Assembly: GCF_028128765.1 (NCBI RefSeq)
Contig: NZ_LBJG01000023.1
Span: forward strand, 604,579-668,578
Length of the DNA: 64,000 nt
Reading direction: 5' to 3'
Source of the DNA: Bradyrhizobium sp. CCBAU 51627
Lineage (GTDB): Bacteria > Pseudomonadota > Alphaproteobacteria > Rhizobiales > Xanthobacteraceae
Part shown: positions 45,964-55,506 of the stretch, one piece after another
Layout: each line of letters opens with the position of its first letter
Position numbering within the stretch: the stretch's first letter is position 1
Notes under the pieces: model-generated
Seen by the model: only the letters and a program-made list of their open reading frames with translations
What the model was told of the DNA's origin: nothing
The model's database searches: none
Position numbers and translations under genes: made by a program

Positions 45964-46236
45964 TCAATACGGCGTGACAGGCCGCACACGACGAGGCGGT
46001 CGCGGCTGCGGCGTCAGTCCATAAGCGAAGCGCGGATTCGGACCGCAATACAGCAGCCGCCCGGAGACGCTGGCCTGGCATTGCTCGTAAGTGCTGTAGG
46101 CACATTCGCCGGGATAATCGAATTCCCCGCCCTGCGCGCACCAGGGGTAGTCCCGCGCCGCAGCAGGTGTCGCGGAGACGAAGCCGGCAAGGACCGTCGC
46201 GCCCAGGGTCAACAGCGCCAATTGCGTCGTGCGCAT
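45964..46236 (-). CDS. DUF3551 secreted small protein
   Basis: A 90-residue exported protein of the DUF3551 family. The signal peptide MRTTQLALLTLGATVLAGFVSATPAAA is followed by RDYPWCAQGGEFDYPGECAYSTYEQCQASVSGRLLYCGPNPRFAY, with four conserved Cys that probably form disulfides, then a Pro/Arg-rich tail. Many paralogues occur in Bradyrhizobium genomes; their function is unknown. Confidence 0.9.
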   Translation of the reverse strand: MRTTQLALLTLGATVLAGFVSATPAAARDYPWCAQGGEFDYPGECAYSTYEQCQASVSGRLLYCGPNPRFAYGLTPQPRPPRRVRPVTPY

Positions 46237-46384
46237 GATCCCAACTCCTCTCTTCAGGGCGCGAGATGCGCACCATGTAGCATTAGGTTTCGCCGCGCCG
46301 TCTTATTCCAGATCACCGCACAAGACTACGCAGGAAAAAGCCCGGCCATTCGGCAGGGCTCCATTCCCGGCGATCACAAGATCG

Positions 46385-47359
46385 CTACTCGACCTTGAGG
46401 CCGGCGAACTCGACGACCTTTTTCCATTTGGCGGTCTCTGCCTCGATCTCCTTGCCGAACGCTTCCGGCGTCTCGACCAGCGGATCGCCGCCGAGCTCGA
46501 CCAGGCGCTTGGTCATGTCGGGCTCTTTCATCAACGTGTTGATCTCGTTATTGAGCTTGGCGATCAAATCCTTGGGCATGTTTTTCGGCGCACCAATGCC
46601 GAACAGCGCGCTCGCTTCGTAGTCCTTCACGGTCTCGCCTATCGCAGGCACGTCCGGCAGCTGCGGCGAGCGCTGCGCCGTGGTAACTCCGAGCGCGCGA
46701 AGCGAGCCGGAGCGGATGTGCTGGATGATCGAGGGCATGTTGTCGAAGATCACCTGCACCTGGCCGCCGAGCATGTCGGTGATCGCTGGCGCAGCGCCGC
46801 GATAGGGTACGTGCTGCATCTTGCAGCCGGTCATCGCCATGAACATCTCACCGGACAGATGCACCGACGTGCCGTTACCGGAGGACGCCATGTTCACCTT
46901 GCCGGGATTGGCCTTCGCATAGTCGATGAACTCGGCAACGGTCTTGGCCGGTACGTCCTTGTTGACGGTCATCACGTTCGGTACGCGCTGGAATGCGGCG
47001 ATCGGCGCGATGTCGCGGACGAAGTTGAACTTGAGGTTGGCATAGAGTGTTGCGTTGATGTAGTTCGCCGGATTGATCAGCAGCACGGTGTAGCCGTCGG
47101 GCTCCGCGTTCACGACGGATTCGGTACCGATATTGTTGCCGGCGCCCGGCTTGTTCTCGACCACGAACTGCTGACCGACCCGCTCCGACAGACGTTGGCC
47201 GACCAGACGCGCCAGGATGTCGGTGGCGCCGCCGGGGGGATAGCCGACCACGAACTTCACCGGCCGGGACGGATAATCCGCTGCAAAAGCTTTCGACAGC
47301 GGGCCGGCTGCAAGTGGGGTGGCGGCGAGCAGGCCGAGCGCGGAACGGCGGGTGATCAT
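46385..47359 (-). CDS. TctC-type (Bug) tripartite tricarboxylate transporter binding protein
   Basis: A 324-residue periplasmic solute receptor of the Bug family. N-terminus MITRRSALGLLAATPLAAGPLSKAFA is a Tat-like signal, followed by YPSRPVKFVVGYPPGGATDILARLVGQRLSERVGQQFVVENKPGAGNNIGTE, the family opening. PYRGAAPAITDMLGGQVQVIFDN is the ligand loop region. No TctA or TctB membrane gene is adjacent, so it is an orphan receptor, common in this group. Ligand unknown. The frame extends far upstream through the VOC gene region without protein character. Confidence 0.9.
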   Translation of the reverse strand: MITRRSALGLLAATPLAAGPLSKAFAADYPSRPVKFVVGYPPGGATDILARLVGQRLSERVGQQFVVENKPGAGNNIGTESVVNAEPDGYTVLLINPANYINATLYANLKFNFVRDIAPIAAFQRVPNVMTVNKDVPAKTVAEFIDYAKANPGKVNMASSGNGTSVHLSGEMFMAMTGCKMQHVPYRGAAPAITDMLGGQVQVIFDNMPSIIQHIRSGSLRALGVTTAQRSPQLPDVPAIGETVKDYEASALFGIGAPKNMPKDLIAKLNNEINTLMKEPDMTKRLVELGGDPLVETPEAFGKEIEAETAKWKKVVEFAGLKVE

Positions 47360-47467
47360 CTCAAGGGTTCTCCCAGGTGTGTTCTTGATAGTCGCGTCGG
47401 CGGCGTTGTAACAAAGCCCGCCTGCTGCGGAAAGTGCGCAAGTTCCATGGTGACGAAAGGACAAGGC

Positions 47468-47878
47468 ATGCCAGTCAAGGTTCAGGCCCTCGATCACCTC
47501 GTGATCAACGTCGCCGATGTCGCTGTCGCCGCCGAGTGGTATCGCAAGATCCTCGGCATGGAAGTCAAGGTGTTCGACCCCGGCGGCGGCAAAGCGCCGC
47601 GGACCTCGCTTCATTTTGGTCAACAGAAGATCAACGTCCGGCCGCGCGACGCCGACAAGGTGGAGTGGTTCACCGCCAAGCACGAGACTCCCGGCAGCGA
47701 GGATCTGTGCTTTCTCACCGCTTCGACTCCCGACGAGGTCGTGGCGCATTTGAGAGCACACGGCGTCGCGATCGAGGATGGCCCCTCGCTCCGGCAGGGC
47801 GCCCGTGGCACGCTGCGCTCGGTCTATTGCCGGGATCCGGATGGGAGCCTGATCGAGATTTCCTCCTATGAGGATTGA
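47468..47878 (+). CDS. VOC (glyoxalase/extradiol dioxygenase-like) family protein
   Basis: A 136-residue single-domain vicinal oxygen chelate protein: VQALDHLVINVADVAVAAEWYRKILGMEVKVF starts with the His metal ligand, INVRP and LRSVYCRDPDGSLIEISSYE supply the second half and the Glu ligand. Probably a dimeric metal enzyme or binding protein of unknown substrate. AAGGA lies eight bases before the ATG; an ATG seven codons upstream is the alternative. Divergent from the TctC-type gene. Confidence 0.87.
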   Translation: MPVKVQALDHLVINVADVAVAAEWYRKILGMEVKVFDPGGGKAPRTSLHFGQQKINVRPRDADKVEWFTAKHETPGSEDLCFLTASTPDEVVAHLRAHGVAIEDGPSLRQGARGTLRSVYCRDPDGSLIEISSYED

Positions 47879-47900
47879 CGCGACGGCGCCAGCCACACCC

Positions 47901-48014
47901 TCATTGCGAGGAGCTCGCGACAAGGTTGCGTAGCAATTTTGTGCTGATGCGACGAAGCAATCAAGACTATCTTCGCAGACGGATTCTGGATTGCTTCGCT
48001 GCGCTCGCAATGAC
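47901..48014. repeat. REP-like palindrome related to that at 3.9 kb
   Basis: TCATTGCGAGGAGCTCGCG at the left and CTGGATTGCTTCGCTGCGCTCGCAATGAC at the right are inverted relatives, with an internal GACGAAGCAATC. The right arm is the same sequence as in the 3.9-kb element. Confidence 0.75.
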
Positions 48015-48129
48015 AAAGGAGAGAGCATGCCGTCCTCCTCCCCGATTTGCGCGTGGCGCCATGTAGTGGCAGGAAGACGCAATCATTAAAGGGCAGTCAA
48101 CGTCAGATTGCAGCTGCACGGGAGGATGC

Positions 48130-49710
48130 ATGGCCATTCAACAGACCGCCGCCGGAATCGTGGGCCCGTTCGACGGGCTTGACGTGCCGTGGCTGCTCAA
48201 GCTGCGCGCCGAGCTGCGCCGCGATCATCCGTTCCTGATCTGGGCGCCGTTCGACGCGGCGGCGCGGCATTGGAGCTATGGCGAATTTCACGAGCGGGTC
48301 GGCGCGCTTGCGGCGGGACTCACCCGGCGCGGCGTGAAGCCGGGCGAGTATGTGCTCATTCACCTGGACAATTGCATCGAGGCGCTGCTGGCCTGGTTCG
48401 CCTGCGTCGAATGCGGAGCGATCGCGGTGACCACCAATACCCGCTCGGCGCCGGCGGAGATCGAATATTTTGCCGATCATTGCGGCGCGATCGCCGCGAT
48501 CACGCAGCCGGCCTATGCGGAAGCAGTCGCGCAGAACTGCCGCAACATCCGCTGGATGGCAGTGACGTCACATGATGCCGGCGCCGCCCCCACGCAGAGC
48601 GTTTCGCGCGGTGATCGTTTTGAATCGCTGTTCGCCGACAGCGCGGACCGCCCGAAGCGCGCAAGCGATCCGCTGGCGCCGTGCAGCGTGCAGTACACGT
48701 CGGGAACGACATCGCGCCCGAAGGCGGTGCTCTGGACTCACGCCAACGCTCTGTGGGGCGCCAAGATCAATGCCGCACATGAGGACCTGCACGCCAGCGA
48801 CGTGCACCAGACCTATCTGCCGCTGTTCCACACCAATGCGCTGGCCTATTCGATGCTGGCGACGCTGTGGGTCGGGGCGACCTGCGTGATCCAGCCGCGA
48901 TTCTCGGCCAGCAGGTTCTGGAGCGTTGCGCGCGAGCACGGCTCGACCTGGACCTCGACGATACCGTTCTGCATGAAAGCGCTGCTCGAGCAGGGGATCC
49001 CGAAGGACCACAAATTCCGCCTCTGGGGCACCGCGATCAATGAGCCGCCGGCGTTTGCCGCGTTCGGTGTCAAGATCATCGGCTGGTGGGGCATGACCGA
49101 GACCATCACCCACGGCATCGTCGGCGAGATCGACCAACCCAATATCCCGATGTCGATCGGCCGCGCCGCGCCCGAGTACCAGATCCGCATTACCGATGAT
49201 GACGGAAAGCCGACCGCAGTCGGCGACACCGGCAATCTCGCGATCAGGGGCATCCGCGGCCTGTCATTGTTCGCCGAATATCTGCACAACGAGACGGCGA
49301 CGCGCGAGAGCTTCGACGAGCACGGCTTCTTCCTCACCGGCGACCGCGTCGAGCGGCTGGCGAACGGTTTCATCAAGTTCGGCGACCGCGCCAAGGACAT
49401 GCTGAAGGTCGGCGGCGAGAACGTCGCGGCCTCCGAGATCGAGCAGGTGATCGCGATGGTGCCGGGCGTGCGCGAGGCCGCGGTGGTGGCGAAGAAGCAT
49501 CCGATGCTGGACGAGGTGCCGGTCGTCTTCGTCATCCCACATGGCGGGGTCGCGGGTGCTCCTCCTGATTTTCACGAGCGCATCATGGCGGCTTGCCGCA
49601 ACAGCCTCGCCGATTTCAAGGTGCCGCGCGAGATCAGGCTCGTCGACGACATGCCGCGCTCGACGCTGGAGAAGGTGGCGAAGGCGGAGCTGCGGAAAAT
49701 GATCGAGTAG
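48130..49710 (+). CDS. AMP-dependent acyl-CoA synthetase/ligase
   Basis: A 526-residue ANL-superfamily enzyme. The AMP-binding P-loop is YTSGTTSRPKAVLWTH (about 193-208); GWWGMTETITHG is motif A5, FFLTGDRVERLANGFIKFGDRAKDMLKVGGENV holds the hinge Asp and the C-terminal domain core, and STLEKVAKAELR supplies the catalytic Lys. It activates a carboxylic acid to its CoA thioester via acyl-AMP. Chain length or ring specificity cannot be read by eye; crotonobetaine/medium-chain ligases are similar. Alone in its strand between the VOC gene and a convergent HD-GYP gene. Confidence 0.9.
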   Translation: MAIQQTAAGIVGPFDGLDVPWLLKLRAELRRDHPFLIWAPFDAAARHWSYGEFHERVGALAAGLTRRGVKPGEYVLIHLDNCIEALLAWFACVECGAIAVTTNTRSAPAEIEYFADHCGAIAAITQPAYAEAVAQNCRNIRWMAVTSHDAGAAPTQSVSRGDRFESLFADSADRPKRASDPLAPCSVQYTSGTTSRPKAVLWTHANALWGAKINAAHEDLHASDVHQTYLPLFHTNALAYSMLATLWVGATCVIQPRFSASRFWSVAREHGSTWTSTIPFCMKALLEQGIPKDHKFRLWGTAINEPPAFAAFGVKIIGWWGMTETITHGIVGEIDQPNIPMSIGRAAPEYQIRITDDDGKPTAVGDTGNLAIRGIRGLSLFAEYLHNETATRESFDEHGFFLTGDRVERLANGFIKFGDRAKDMLKVGGENVAASEIEQVIAMVPGVREAAVVAKKHPMLDEVPVVFVIPHGGVAGAPPDFHERIMAACRNSLADFKVPREIRLVDDMPRSTLEKVAKAELRKMIE

Positions 49711-49723
49711 CAGCGGCGCCGGA

Positions 49724-50818
49724 TCAGAACGAGCCCAGCGCCACGGGACGGAACGCCTGCAGCAGCTGCTGATCAAGCTTGCCGCCCATGCCTTCCATCA
49801 TCGTGAACGCACGCGCGTGGGTGAAGGGCATGCGGTAGGCCCGCTTCTCCACCAGGGCGGCATAGATATCGACGATTGTCGTCAGCCGCACGATGTCGCT
49901 GATCTGGTTCGACGACAGGCCGTTGGGATAGCCGCTGCCGTCGAGGAATTCGTGGTGATGCAGCACCACGTCCAGCATCTCCGGCGGGAAGCCGCCCTGG
50001 GCTGCGAGCGCGTCATAGCCGCGGCGCGGATGCTGGCGGACTTCTTCCATCTCCTCGTCGGTAAGCTTGCCCGGCTTGTCGAGCAGCGCGGAGGGAACGA
50101 AGGCCTTGCCGACATCGTGCAGCAGCGCGGCGCGGGTCAGGCGGCGCTGGTCATCCTCGCGCATGCCGAGATGCTGCGCGAAGGCAACCGCGAAGCCGGT
50201 GACGAACAGGCAGTGGCGATAGCTGCCGACATGGTGGCAGCCGACCGTGGTGAGCCACTCGCGCAGCGAGGAGTGCTTGATCGCCTTCAGGATCCTGTTC
50301 TCGGCGGCGATGACGTCGTCGAAGGTCAGGGGGACGCCGAGTGGCAGCTTCTCGAACATCTTCGCGAGCACCGCATGCGCCGCCTCGACGCCGCGGTTGA
50401 GCGTCTTGCCGCGATCGGTCGCGTCATAGCTTGCAGTATCGGGAAACGCGGCGCGAATGCGCTGCAGGATCGCCTCCGCCTGCAGCGGCCGCGAGATGGT
50501 GTCGGTCGCGCCAAGCGCCCAGGCCTGCATGGTGCCGTGATGCAGCGCGTCGGCCAGCACGAACAGCCGCGGCATCGAACGATAGGCGTCGCCACGCAGC
50601 TTGTTGCGCACCCGCTGCACGCTCTCGGGCGAGCGCAGGTTGATATCGACCACGAGGCCGGAGAGATCGCGCGACGGCTGCTCGGGGATGCCCTCCGTCG
50701 TCACCGTCGAGACCTCGCCGACGGCCTTCAGGATGCCGGCAAGCTCGGTGCTCGCATCGCTGCGGTCGGAGGCGAGCAGAAGCCGGCGTTTGGCGGCGGA
50801 TTTGGCTGGCGCGTTCAT
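49724..50818 (-). CDS. HD-GYP domain protein (c-di-GMP phosphodiesterase type)
   Basis: A 364-residue protein with a receiver-like N-terminus (about 10-125, RRLLLASDRSDASTELAGILKAVG) and an HD-GYP domain: LLHDVGKAFVP (HD motif), HPRRGYDAL, and HHHEFLDGSGYPNGL, which carries the HxE...GYP signature. It should hydrolyse c-di-GMP to GMP. The receiver-like domain's Asp (VVDINLR) is plausible. The ATG follows GGGGAA. It is the third c-di-GMP family locus in the window, adding a degradation route to the cyclases. Confidence 0.88.
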   Translation of the reverse strand: MNAPAKSAAKRRLLLASDRSDASTELAGILKAVGEVSTVTTEGIPEQPSRDLSGLVVDINLRSPESVQRVRNKLRGDAYRSMPRLFVLADALHHGTMQAWALGATDTISRPLQAEAILQRIRAAFPDTASYDATDRGKTLNRGVEAAHAVLAKMFEKLPLGVPLTFDDVIAAENRILKAIKHSSLREWLTTVGCHHVGSYRHCLFVTGFAVAFAQHLGMREDDQRRLTRAALLHDVGKAFVPSALLDKPGKLTDEEMEEVRQHPRRGYDALAAQGGFPPEMLDVVLHHHEFLDGSGYPNGLSSNQISDIVRLTTIVDIYAALVEKRAYRMPFTHARAFTMMEGMGGKLDQQLLQAFRPVALGSF

Positions 50819-51017
50819 GGCTTCCCCAAAGCACGGGAGTGTCTTCAGCATCAGCCTAAGCCGGATCAGGTTCTCCGGCCCTTAAGAGGCGTGCTCAATG
50901 GAACCTGTCGGAATTGAGCGCAATTTTAGGGATCATGGTTCCCGTCGGACGGCGAAAACAACCCCACGCACAGTAGAACGGCCATTGAAAACAAAGGGGA
51001 TTTTTGCCCCGCTGTCG

Positions 51018-51135
51018 TCGCCCGGCTTGACCGGGCGACCCAGTCCGCCGAGGCGGCGCGGCCGGGGCCGAGGCGGCGCGGCCGGGGCCGAGAAGCCGCG
51101 GCATGCTGGATGCCCCGGTCAAGCCGGGGCATGAC
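51018..51135. repeat. REP-like inverted repeat with internal 20-bp tandem duplication
   Basis: The arms CGTCGCCCGGCTTGACCGGGCGAC and GATGCCCCGGTCAAGCCGGGGCATGAC are inverted relatives. Between them a 20-base unit (CCGAGGCGGCGCGGCCGGGG) is present twice in direct tandem plus a partial third copy. It lies in the roughly 400-base gap between the HD-GYP and molybdenum hydroxylase genes; no other feature is seen there. Confidence 0.75.
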
Positions 51136-51222
51136 ACCGAGTGTGTGGGTGTAAACGCCCAAAGCAAATCCGCCGGAGGTGGCCCTCCGGCGGATCAGTT
51201 GTTCTTGCGCTGAAGCCCGGCC

Positions 51223-53517
51223 CTACGCCTTCATCGCCCCCTTCACGGCTTCCGCCGTGATCGGCAGCGCCCGGACGCGGGCGCCGGAGGCATTGAAGAT
51301 GGCGTTGCCGATGGCCGGGGCGACGACGGTCACCGCGGGCTCGCCGACGCCGGTGGCCTTCTCGCCATTGGCGATCACGGCGACCGCGACCTCCGGCATC
51401 TGGCTCATCCGCAAGGGCCTGTAGCTATCGAAATTGGTCTGCTCGATGCCACCGTCCTTCAGTGTCGCCTTCTCATACAAGGCCAGCGACAGGCCCCACA
51501 GCACCGCGCCCTCGACCTGGGCGCGGATGTTGTCGGGATGCACCTGGGTGCCGACGTCGGTTGCGACCGTGAGCTTCTTCACGGTCACCTCGCCCGAAGG
51601 CGCGACGGCGACGTGCGCGACGCAAGCGGTCCAGCTTGCAGTCGCACGTTCCTGCGACGACACGCAGGCGACGCCCATGCCTTCTCCCTTGGGCAGCTTC
51701 TTGGTGCCATAACCGGCAAGGCCCATCGCCGCGAGCAGGGTGTTGCGCAGCCGCTGCGCGCCGCCATCGTTCTTGCCGGCACCGTCGAGCAGCGAGATGC
51801 GGAACTGCGCCGGATCCTTGCCGGTCGCAGCCGCAATCTCGTCGATCATGCTCTCGACCGCCCAGAAGGTCCAACCCGGCGCCACCGAACGGAGCTGACC
51901 CGACGGGGTGGCGTTGTGCGCCATCTCGTTCTTGATCGCCCGCACGTGATGGTTCGGCACGGTGTAGAAGAAGTCCGATCCGTTCACCGTGAAGCTGTCG
52001 AGCGGTCCCTTCTTGTCGACCGAGGGCGTGAGGAAATCAGGAATTCCCCAGCGCGCGGTCGGCCAGGCCGACACCACATCGTGGCTGAGCGCAACGAGCT
52101 TGCCGTCGCCGTCCACGCCGGCTTTCACCTTCTGGTAGGTGAGCGGACGCGAGAAATCCATCGTCATGTCGTTCTCGCGCGTGTAGATCACCTTCACAGG
52201 CTTGCCGACGGCCTTCGCCGCCTGCACCGCCGGCACCATCATGTCGGCATCGAGCCTGCGGCCGAAGCCGCCGCCCAGCCACATCTGGTGCATCACCACG
52301 AACTTCGGATCGATTCCGGCCGCCCCTGCCGCGATCGCGCCGGAGCGCGTCGCGAACTGGTTGCCGGAATAGATGTGGAGGATGTCGCCCTTGAACTCCG
52401 CAGTGGCGTTCATCGGCTCCATCGGCGCATGGATGTTGATGCTGGTGGTGTACTCCGCCTCCAGCACCTTGGCCGCGGTGCCGAGGGCGGCTGCGGGATC
52501 GCCGTCCTTGACGAAGAACTGACCGGAATCATCGAGACCCTGAAGCCGCTTGGCCTCGTCGAGCAGCGACTGGCTCGACAGTTTCGCATTCGGACCACCG
52601 TCGTAGGCGATCTTCAGCGCGGCCGCCGCCTTCTTGGCGTTGGCATAGGTGTTTGCGACCGCAACCACCCAGCCCGAAGTCGTCTGCGTCTTGTCGTCGA
52701 GGATGACGGCCTTGATGAATCCCGGCACGGACTTTGCGGCCGCATCGTCGACCGATTTCACTGTGGCGCCGAAGCGCACCGGCGGCGTCACGATGGCGCC
52801 GTAGACCATGCCCGGAAGCATCACGTCGATACCGTACTTGGCCGTGCCGTTGGTCTTGGAGGGGATGTCGAGCTGCGGCACCGACACGCCGATCATGGTG
52901 TATTGATCCGGCGTCTTAAGCTTGATGGCCTTGAGCTCGTCAGGTGTGAAGGTCTTTGTCGCCTTGCCGCTCTTGACGATGTCGGCAAACGACATCTGCT
53001 TCTTCGACTTCGGATGCGAGACCATGGAATCGCGAACGATGAGCTGGTCCTTGAAATAAGGCGGCAGGCCCATCGCCGCGGCAGCCGCCTCGGCGAGCGC
53101 GATGCGGCCGGCGGCGCCTGCGCGGCTCATCGCCTCGAAGTTCATCATGGTCGACCAGCTGCCGCCGGTGATCTGCGCACCCAGCACGGGGTCGTTGAAC
53201 TTCGGGTCGTTGGAGGCGAGATTGACCCGCATGTCGCTCCACTTCGCGCCGAGCTCCTCGCAGACGATCTGCGCCATGGTGGAGGCGATGTGCTGGCCCA
53301 TGTCGGCCTTGCCGCAGGTCACGGTGACGAGGCCGTCAGGCGAGATCGAGTACCAGACGCTCGGCTCGAAATTGGCGGGCGCCGCAGCGAGCGCCTCACC
53401 GACACCGGGCACGCCGGCATAGCCGAGCACGAGGCCGGTCGCGGCGGTGCCGACCAGGAAGGAGCGGCGGCTGAGATCGGTCGGCTCAGGGGTGACGTTC
53501 TTCACGTGCTGGTTCAT
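51223..53517 (-). CDS. Xanthine dehydrogenase family molybdopterin-binding subunit (IorB type)
   Basis: A 764-residue large subunit of a molybdenum hydroxylase. A twin-arginine signal ([24 protein letters not shown]) precedes the mature protein, so the holoenzyme is exported folded to the periplasm. [33 protein letters not shown] (Moco loop), VIYTRENDM and [22 protein letters not shown] with the catalytic Glu are family hallmarks, as in isoquinoline 1-oxidoreductase beta subunits. Oxidises an aldehyde or N-heterocycle. Its start overlaps the stop of the 2Fe-2S subunit gene by four bases. Confidence 0.9.
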   Translation of the reverse strand: MNQHVKNVTPEPTDLSRRSFLVGTAATGLVLGYAGVPGVGEALAAAPANFEPSVWYSISPDGLVTVTCGKADMGQHIASTMAQIVCEELGAKWSDMRVNLASNDPKFNDPVLGAQITGGSWSTMMNFEAMSRAGAAGRIALAEAAAAAMGLPPYFKDQLIVRDSMVSHPKSKKQMSFADIVKSGKATKTFTPDELKAIKLKTPDQYTMIGVSVPQLDIPSKTNGTAKYGIDVMLPGMVYGAIVTPPVRFGATVKSVDDAAAKSVPGFIKAVILDDKTQTTSGWVVAVANTYANAKKAAAALKIAYDGGPNAKLSSQSLLDEAKRLQGLDDSGQFFVKDGDPAAALGTAAKVLEAEYTTSINIHAPMEPMNATAEFKGDILHIYSGNQFATRSGAIAAGAAGIDPKFVVMHQMWLGGGFGRRLDADMMVPAVQAAKAVGKPVKVIYTRENDMTMDFSRPLTYQKVKAGVDGDGKLVALSHDVVSAWPTARWGIPDFLTPSVDKKGPLDSFTVNGSDFFYTVPNHHVRAIKNEMAHNATPSGQLRSVAPGWTFWAVESMIDEIAAATGKDPAQFRISLLDGAGKNDGGAQRLRNTLLAAMGLAGYGTKKLPKGEGMGVACVSSQERATASWTACVAHVAVAPSGEVTVKKLTVATDVGTQVHPDNIRAQVEGAVLWGLSLALYEKATLKDGGIEQTNFDSYRPLRMSQMPEVAVAVIANGEKATGVGEPAVTVVAPAIGNAIFNASGARVRALPITAEAVKGAMKA

Positions 53518-54005
53518 GTGGGCCTCCGCTCGTTGCCGGCGGCGGATGCGGTGCGCATCTCGGTGGCGGCGCGCATGATTGCCTTCTGGATCCGCGAATA
53601 AGTCATGCAACGGCAGAGATTGCCGTCCATATGCGCGACGACCTCTTCCTTGGTCGGGTTGGAATTCTTCGCCAGCAGCGAAGCCGCCTGCATGATCTGA
53701 CCGGACTGGCAGTAGCCGCATTGCGGCACCTGCTCGGCGATCCACGCCTTCTGCAAGGGATGATCACCCTTGGCGGACAGACCTTCGATGGTGGTGATCT
53801 TCTTGCCGGCGACGTCGCCGACCATGGTCTGGCACGAGCGCACGGCTTCGCCGTTGACGTGCACGGTGCAGGCACCGCACAGGCCGGCACCGCAGCCGAA
53901 CTTCGTGCCGGTCATCTGCAATTGTTCGCGGATGGCCCAAAGGAGCGGCGTGTCGTTCGCCGCATCCACGGACATACTCCGCCCGTTGATCGTGAGCGTT
54001 GGCAT
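53514..54005 (-). CDS. (2Fe-2S)-binding subunit of molybdenum hydroxylase (IorA type)
   Basis: A 163-residue iron-sulfur subunit. The plant-type [2Fe-2S] cluster is bound by [16 protein letters not shown] ... SC, and the second cluster by [10 protein letters not shown] and [16 protein letters not shown]. It passes electrons from the molybdenum cofactor of the large subunit to a cytochrome or other acceptor. It has no signal peptide and presumably is carried through Tat with its partner. The ATG of [11 protein letters not shown] is used; a longer frame upstream lacks support. Confidence 0.92.
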   Translation of the reverse strand: MPTLTINGRSMSVDAANDTPLLWAIREQLQMTGTKFGCGAGLCGACTVHVNGEAVRSCQTMVGDVAGKKITTIEGLSAKGDHPLQKAWIAEQVPQCGYCQSGQIMQAASLLAKNSNPTKEEVVAHMDGNLCRCMTYSRIQKAIMRAATEMRTASAAGNERRPT

Positions 54006-54103
54006 AGGCGTCTTCCCCTGCCGGTGCATGAAGCCGCTTACGGCGGCAACTTGGACAGCGGACGCCCACCGGGCCGGCGCCCACCTTGCGCGGAAGAATG
54101 ATC

Positions 54104-54207
54104 GCGTTCACGCGCGGAGGCAAATGCAATTTGGAAGCGATCGAAACTATCTCGGCATCTGGATGTTTTGCGTTGCGACAACGGTGCCGACGTTAGCGCG
54201 TGAACGC
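54104..54207. promoter_or_regulatory. Widely spaced 12-bp perfect inverted repeat in divergent spacer
   Basis: GCGTTCACGCGC and GCGCGTGAACGC are exact reverse complements separated by 80 bases, inside the 320-base gap between the molybdenum hydroxylase operon and the alpha/beta hydrolase gene. They could be two operator half-sites for a looping regulator or a hairpin. No regulator gene is adjacent. I see no gene in the rest of this gap. Confidence 0.45.
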
Positions 54208-54325
54208 AACAATTGGCGCATTCAGACATGCGTGCCACAGCGCTCAGGCAGTTTCTTCGAGGTAACTTGGCGGAGTAAGGTGCATCCGCGTCACTAGAAT
54301 GAAAGAACACGAAAGGGCAAAAGCA

Positions 54326-55090
54326 ATGCCGAGGATCGATCGGGACGGCGTCGGGATCTATTACGAGATTCATGGCGATGGGCCGCCGCTGCTGCTCACG
54401 CATGGCTATTCCTCGACCTCGGCGATGTGGCATGGCCAGGTCGATGCGCTCGCGCGCGACCACAGGCTGATCCTGTGGGACATGCGCGGTCACGGCCAGT
54501 CCGATTATCCTGACGACCCCGAAGCCTATAGCGAGACGCTGACCGTCGGCGACATGGCGGCGATCCTCGACGCGGTCGGCGCGAAGCGCGCCATCATCGG
54601 CGGATTGTCGCTCGGCGGCTACATGTCGCTCGCGTTCTATCGCGCCCATCCGTCGCGCACGCGCGCGCTGCTGATCATCGACACCGGCCCCGGCTTCAAG
54701 AAGGACGACGCGCGCGAGGCCTGGAATGCGCGGGCGCTCGCCACCGCCGACAGGCTCGATCGCGAAGGCCTCGAGGTGCTGAAGGCGGCGACGCGGGAGC
54801 GTGCCACCGCCAGTCATCGCAACGCGAAGGGATTGGCGCTGGCCGCGCGCGGCATGCTGACCCAGCGCGATGCCAAGGTGATGGAGCTGCTGCCCAACAT
54901 CACAGTGCCGTCGCTGATCGTGGTCGGCGCCGACGACACGCCGTTCCTGGCGGCGTCCGACTACATGGCGGCCAAGATCCCCGGCGCACAAAAGGTCGTG
55001 ATCCCCGCGGCCGGACACGCCGTCAACATCGATCAGCCCAAGGCTCTTGTTGACGCCGTGGTGCCTTTCCTGAAGAACTTGCCGGAATAA
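54326..55090 (+). CDS. Alpha/beta hydrolase
   Basis: A 254-residue alpha/beta hydrolase. LLLTHGYSSTSAMW gives the oxyanion hole, IIGGLSLGGYMSLAFY the nucleophile elbow GLSLGG with Ser, DTPF the acid region and AGHAVNIDQPKALVDAV the catalytic His. Resembles 3-oxoadipate enol-lactonase or meta-cleavage hydrolase-like proteins, but the substrate is unclear. Start is the ATG after GAAAGGGCAAAAGC. A small secreted protein and a dienelactone hydrolase follow on the same strand. Confidence 0.87.
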   Translation: MPRIDRDGVGIYYEIHGDGPPLLLTHGYSSTSAMWHGQVDALARDHRLILWDMRGHGQSDYPDDPEAYSETLTVGDMAAILDAVGAKRAIIGGLSLGGYMSLAFYRAHPSRTRALLIIDTGPGFKKDDAREAWNARALATADRLDREGLEVLKAATRERATASHRNAKGLALAARGMLTQRDAKVMELLPNITVPSLIVVGADDTPFLAASDYMAAKIPGAQKVVIPAAGHAVNIDQPKALVDAVVPFLKNLPE

Positions 55091-55113
55091 ACGGCGAGAC
55101 GAGGGTCACGGCC

Positions 55114-55455
55114 ATGAAACGGGCAATCCTGGCAGCGAGCGCAGCGCTTCTCGCAATGGCGGCGTCCGCGCAGGCCGAGCCGTTGGGCACGGTGCCGCTG
55201 CGCCGTCCCTTCGTCGACACCCTGTCCAACAACACGCCGCTGGCATTCGGGATGGATGCGGAGCAGACCGCGCATGCGCTCGGTCAGCCCCTGCAATATG
55301 TCCGGGGCCGCCCAGGCAACGAGGTCTATCTCGCCCTTCGCGACATCGGCGGTGGCGGATTGGTGCCGCAACGTCACCGCCTGTTCCTGCAATTCCGTCA
55401 TGGACGGCTGGCAGGATGGAAGGAGGATTACGGCGAGAACTGGATGTGGGAGTGA
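55114..55455 (+). CDS. Small secreted protein of unknown function
   Basis: A 113-residue exported protein. MKRAILAASAALLAMAASAQA is a clean signal peptide cleaved before EPLG. The mature part has a pattern FGMDAEQTAHALGQPLQYVRGRPGNEVYLALR ... LFLQFRHGRLAGWKEDYGENWMW that resembles BamE/SmpA-like repeats, where a helical turn precedes a three-strand sheet. It starts 23 bases after the alpha/beta hydrolase. Function unknown; the fold suggestion is only a pattern impression. Confidence 0.7.
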   Translation: MKRAILAASAALLAMAASAQAEPLGTVPLRRPFVDTLSNNTPLAFGMDAEQTAHALGQPLQYVRGRPGNEVYLALRDIGGGGLVPQRHRLFLQFRHGRLAGWKEDYGENWMWE

Positions 55456-55506
55456 GGGGCAAGAGCGAGCTCTCGCATTGACGATCAACCAAGAAGGACA
55501 ACCCGC

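Noticed and set aside
46229..47467. Long plus-strand frame leading into the VOC gene
   Set aside because: It is antisense to the TctC-type gene and lacks any recognisable domain before the VOC start.
50845..50890. Sequence GAGAACCTGATCCGGCTTAGG (minus strand) recalling the 3' part of a TPP riboswitch
   Set aside because: The paired 5' part (CTGAGA and the P1 stem) is missing and the downstream gene is an HD-GYP protein, not a thiamine gene.
51538..53601. 687-codon plus-strand open frame opposite the molybdenum hydroxylase gene
   Set aside because: Composition (Arg/His/Gly runs) is that of a complementary shadow; the minus-strand gene has full family motifs.
54299..54325. Upstream in-frame start for the alpha/beta hydrolase
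   Set aside because: The segment MKEHERAKA contains the ribosome-binding sequence for the internal ATG and adds no family-like residues.
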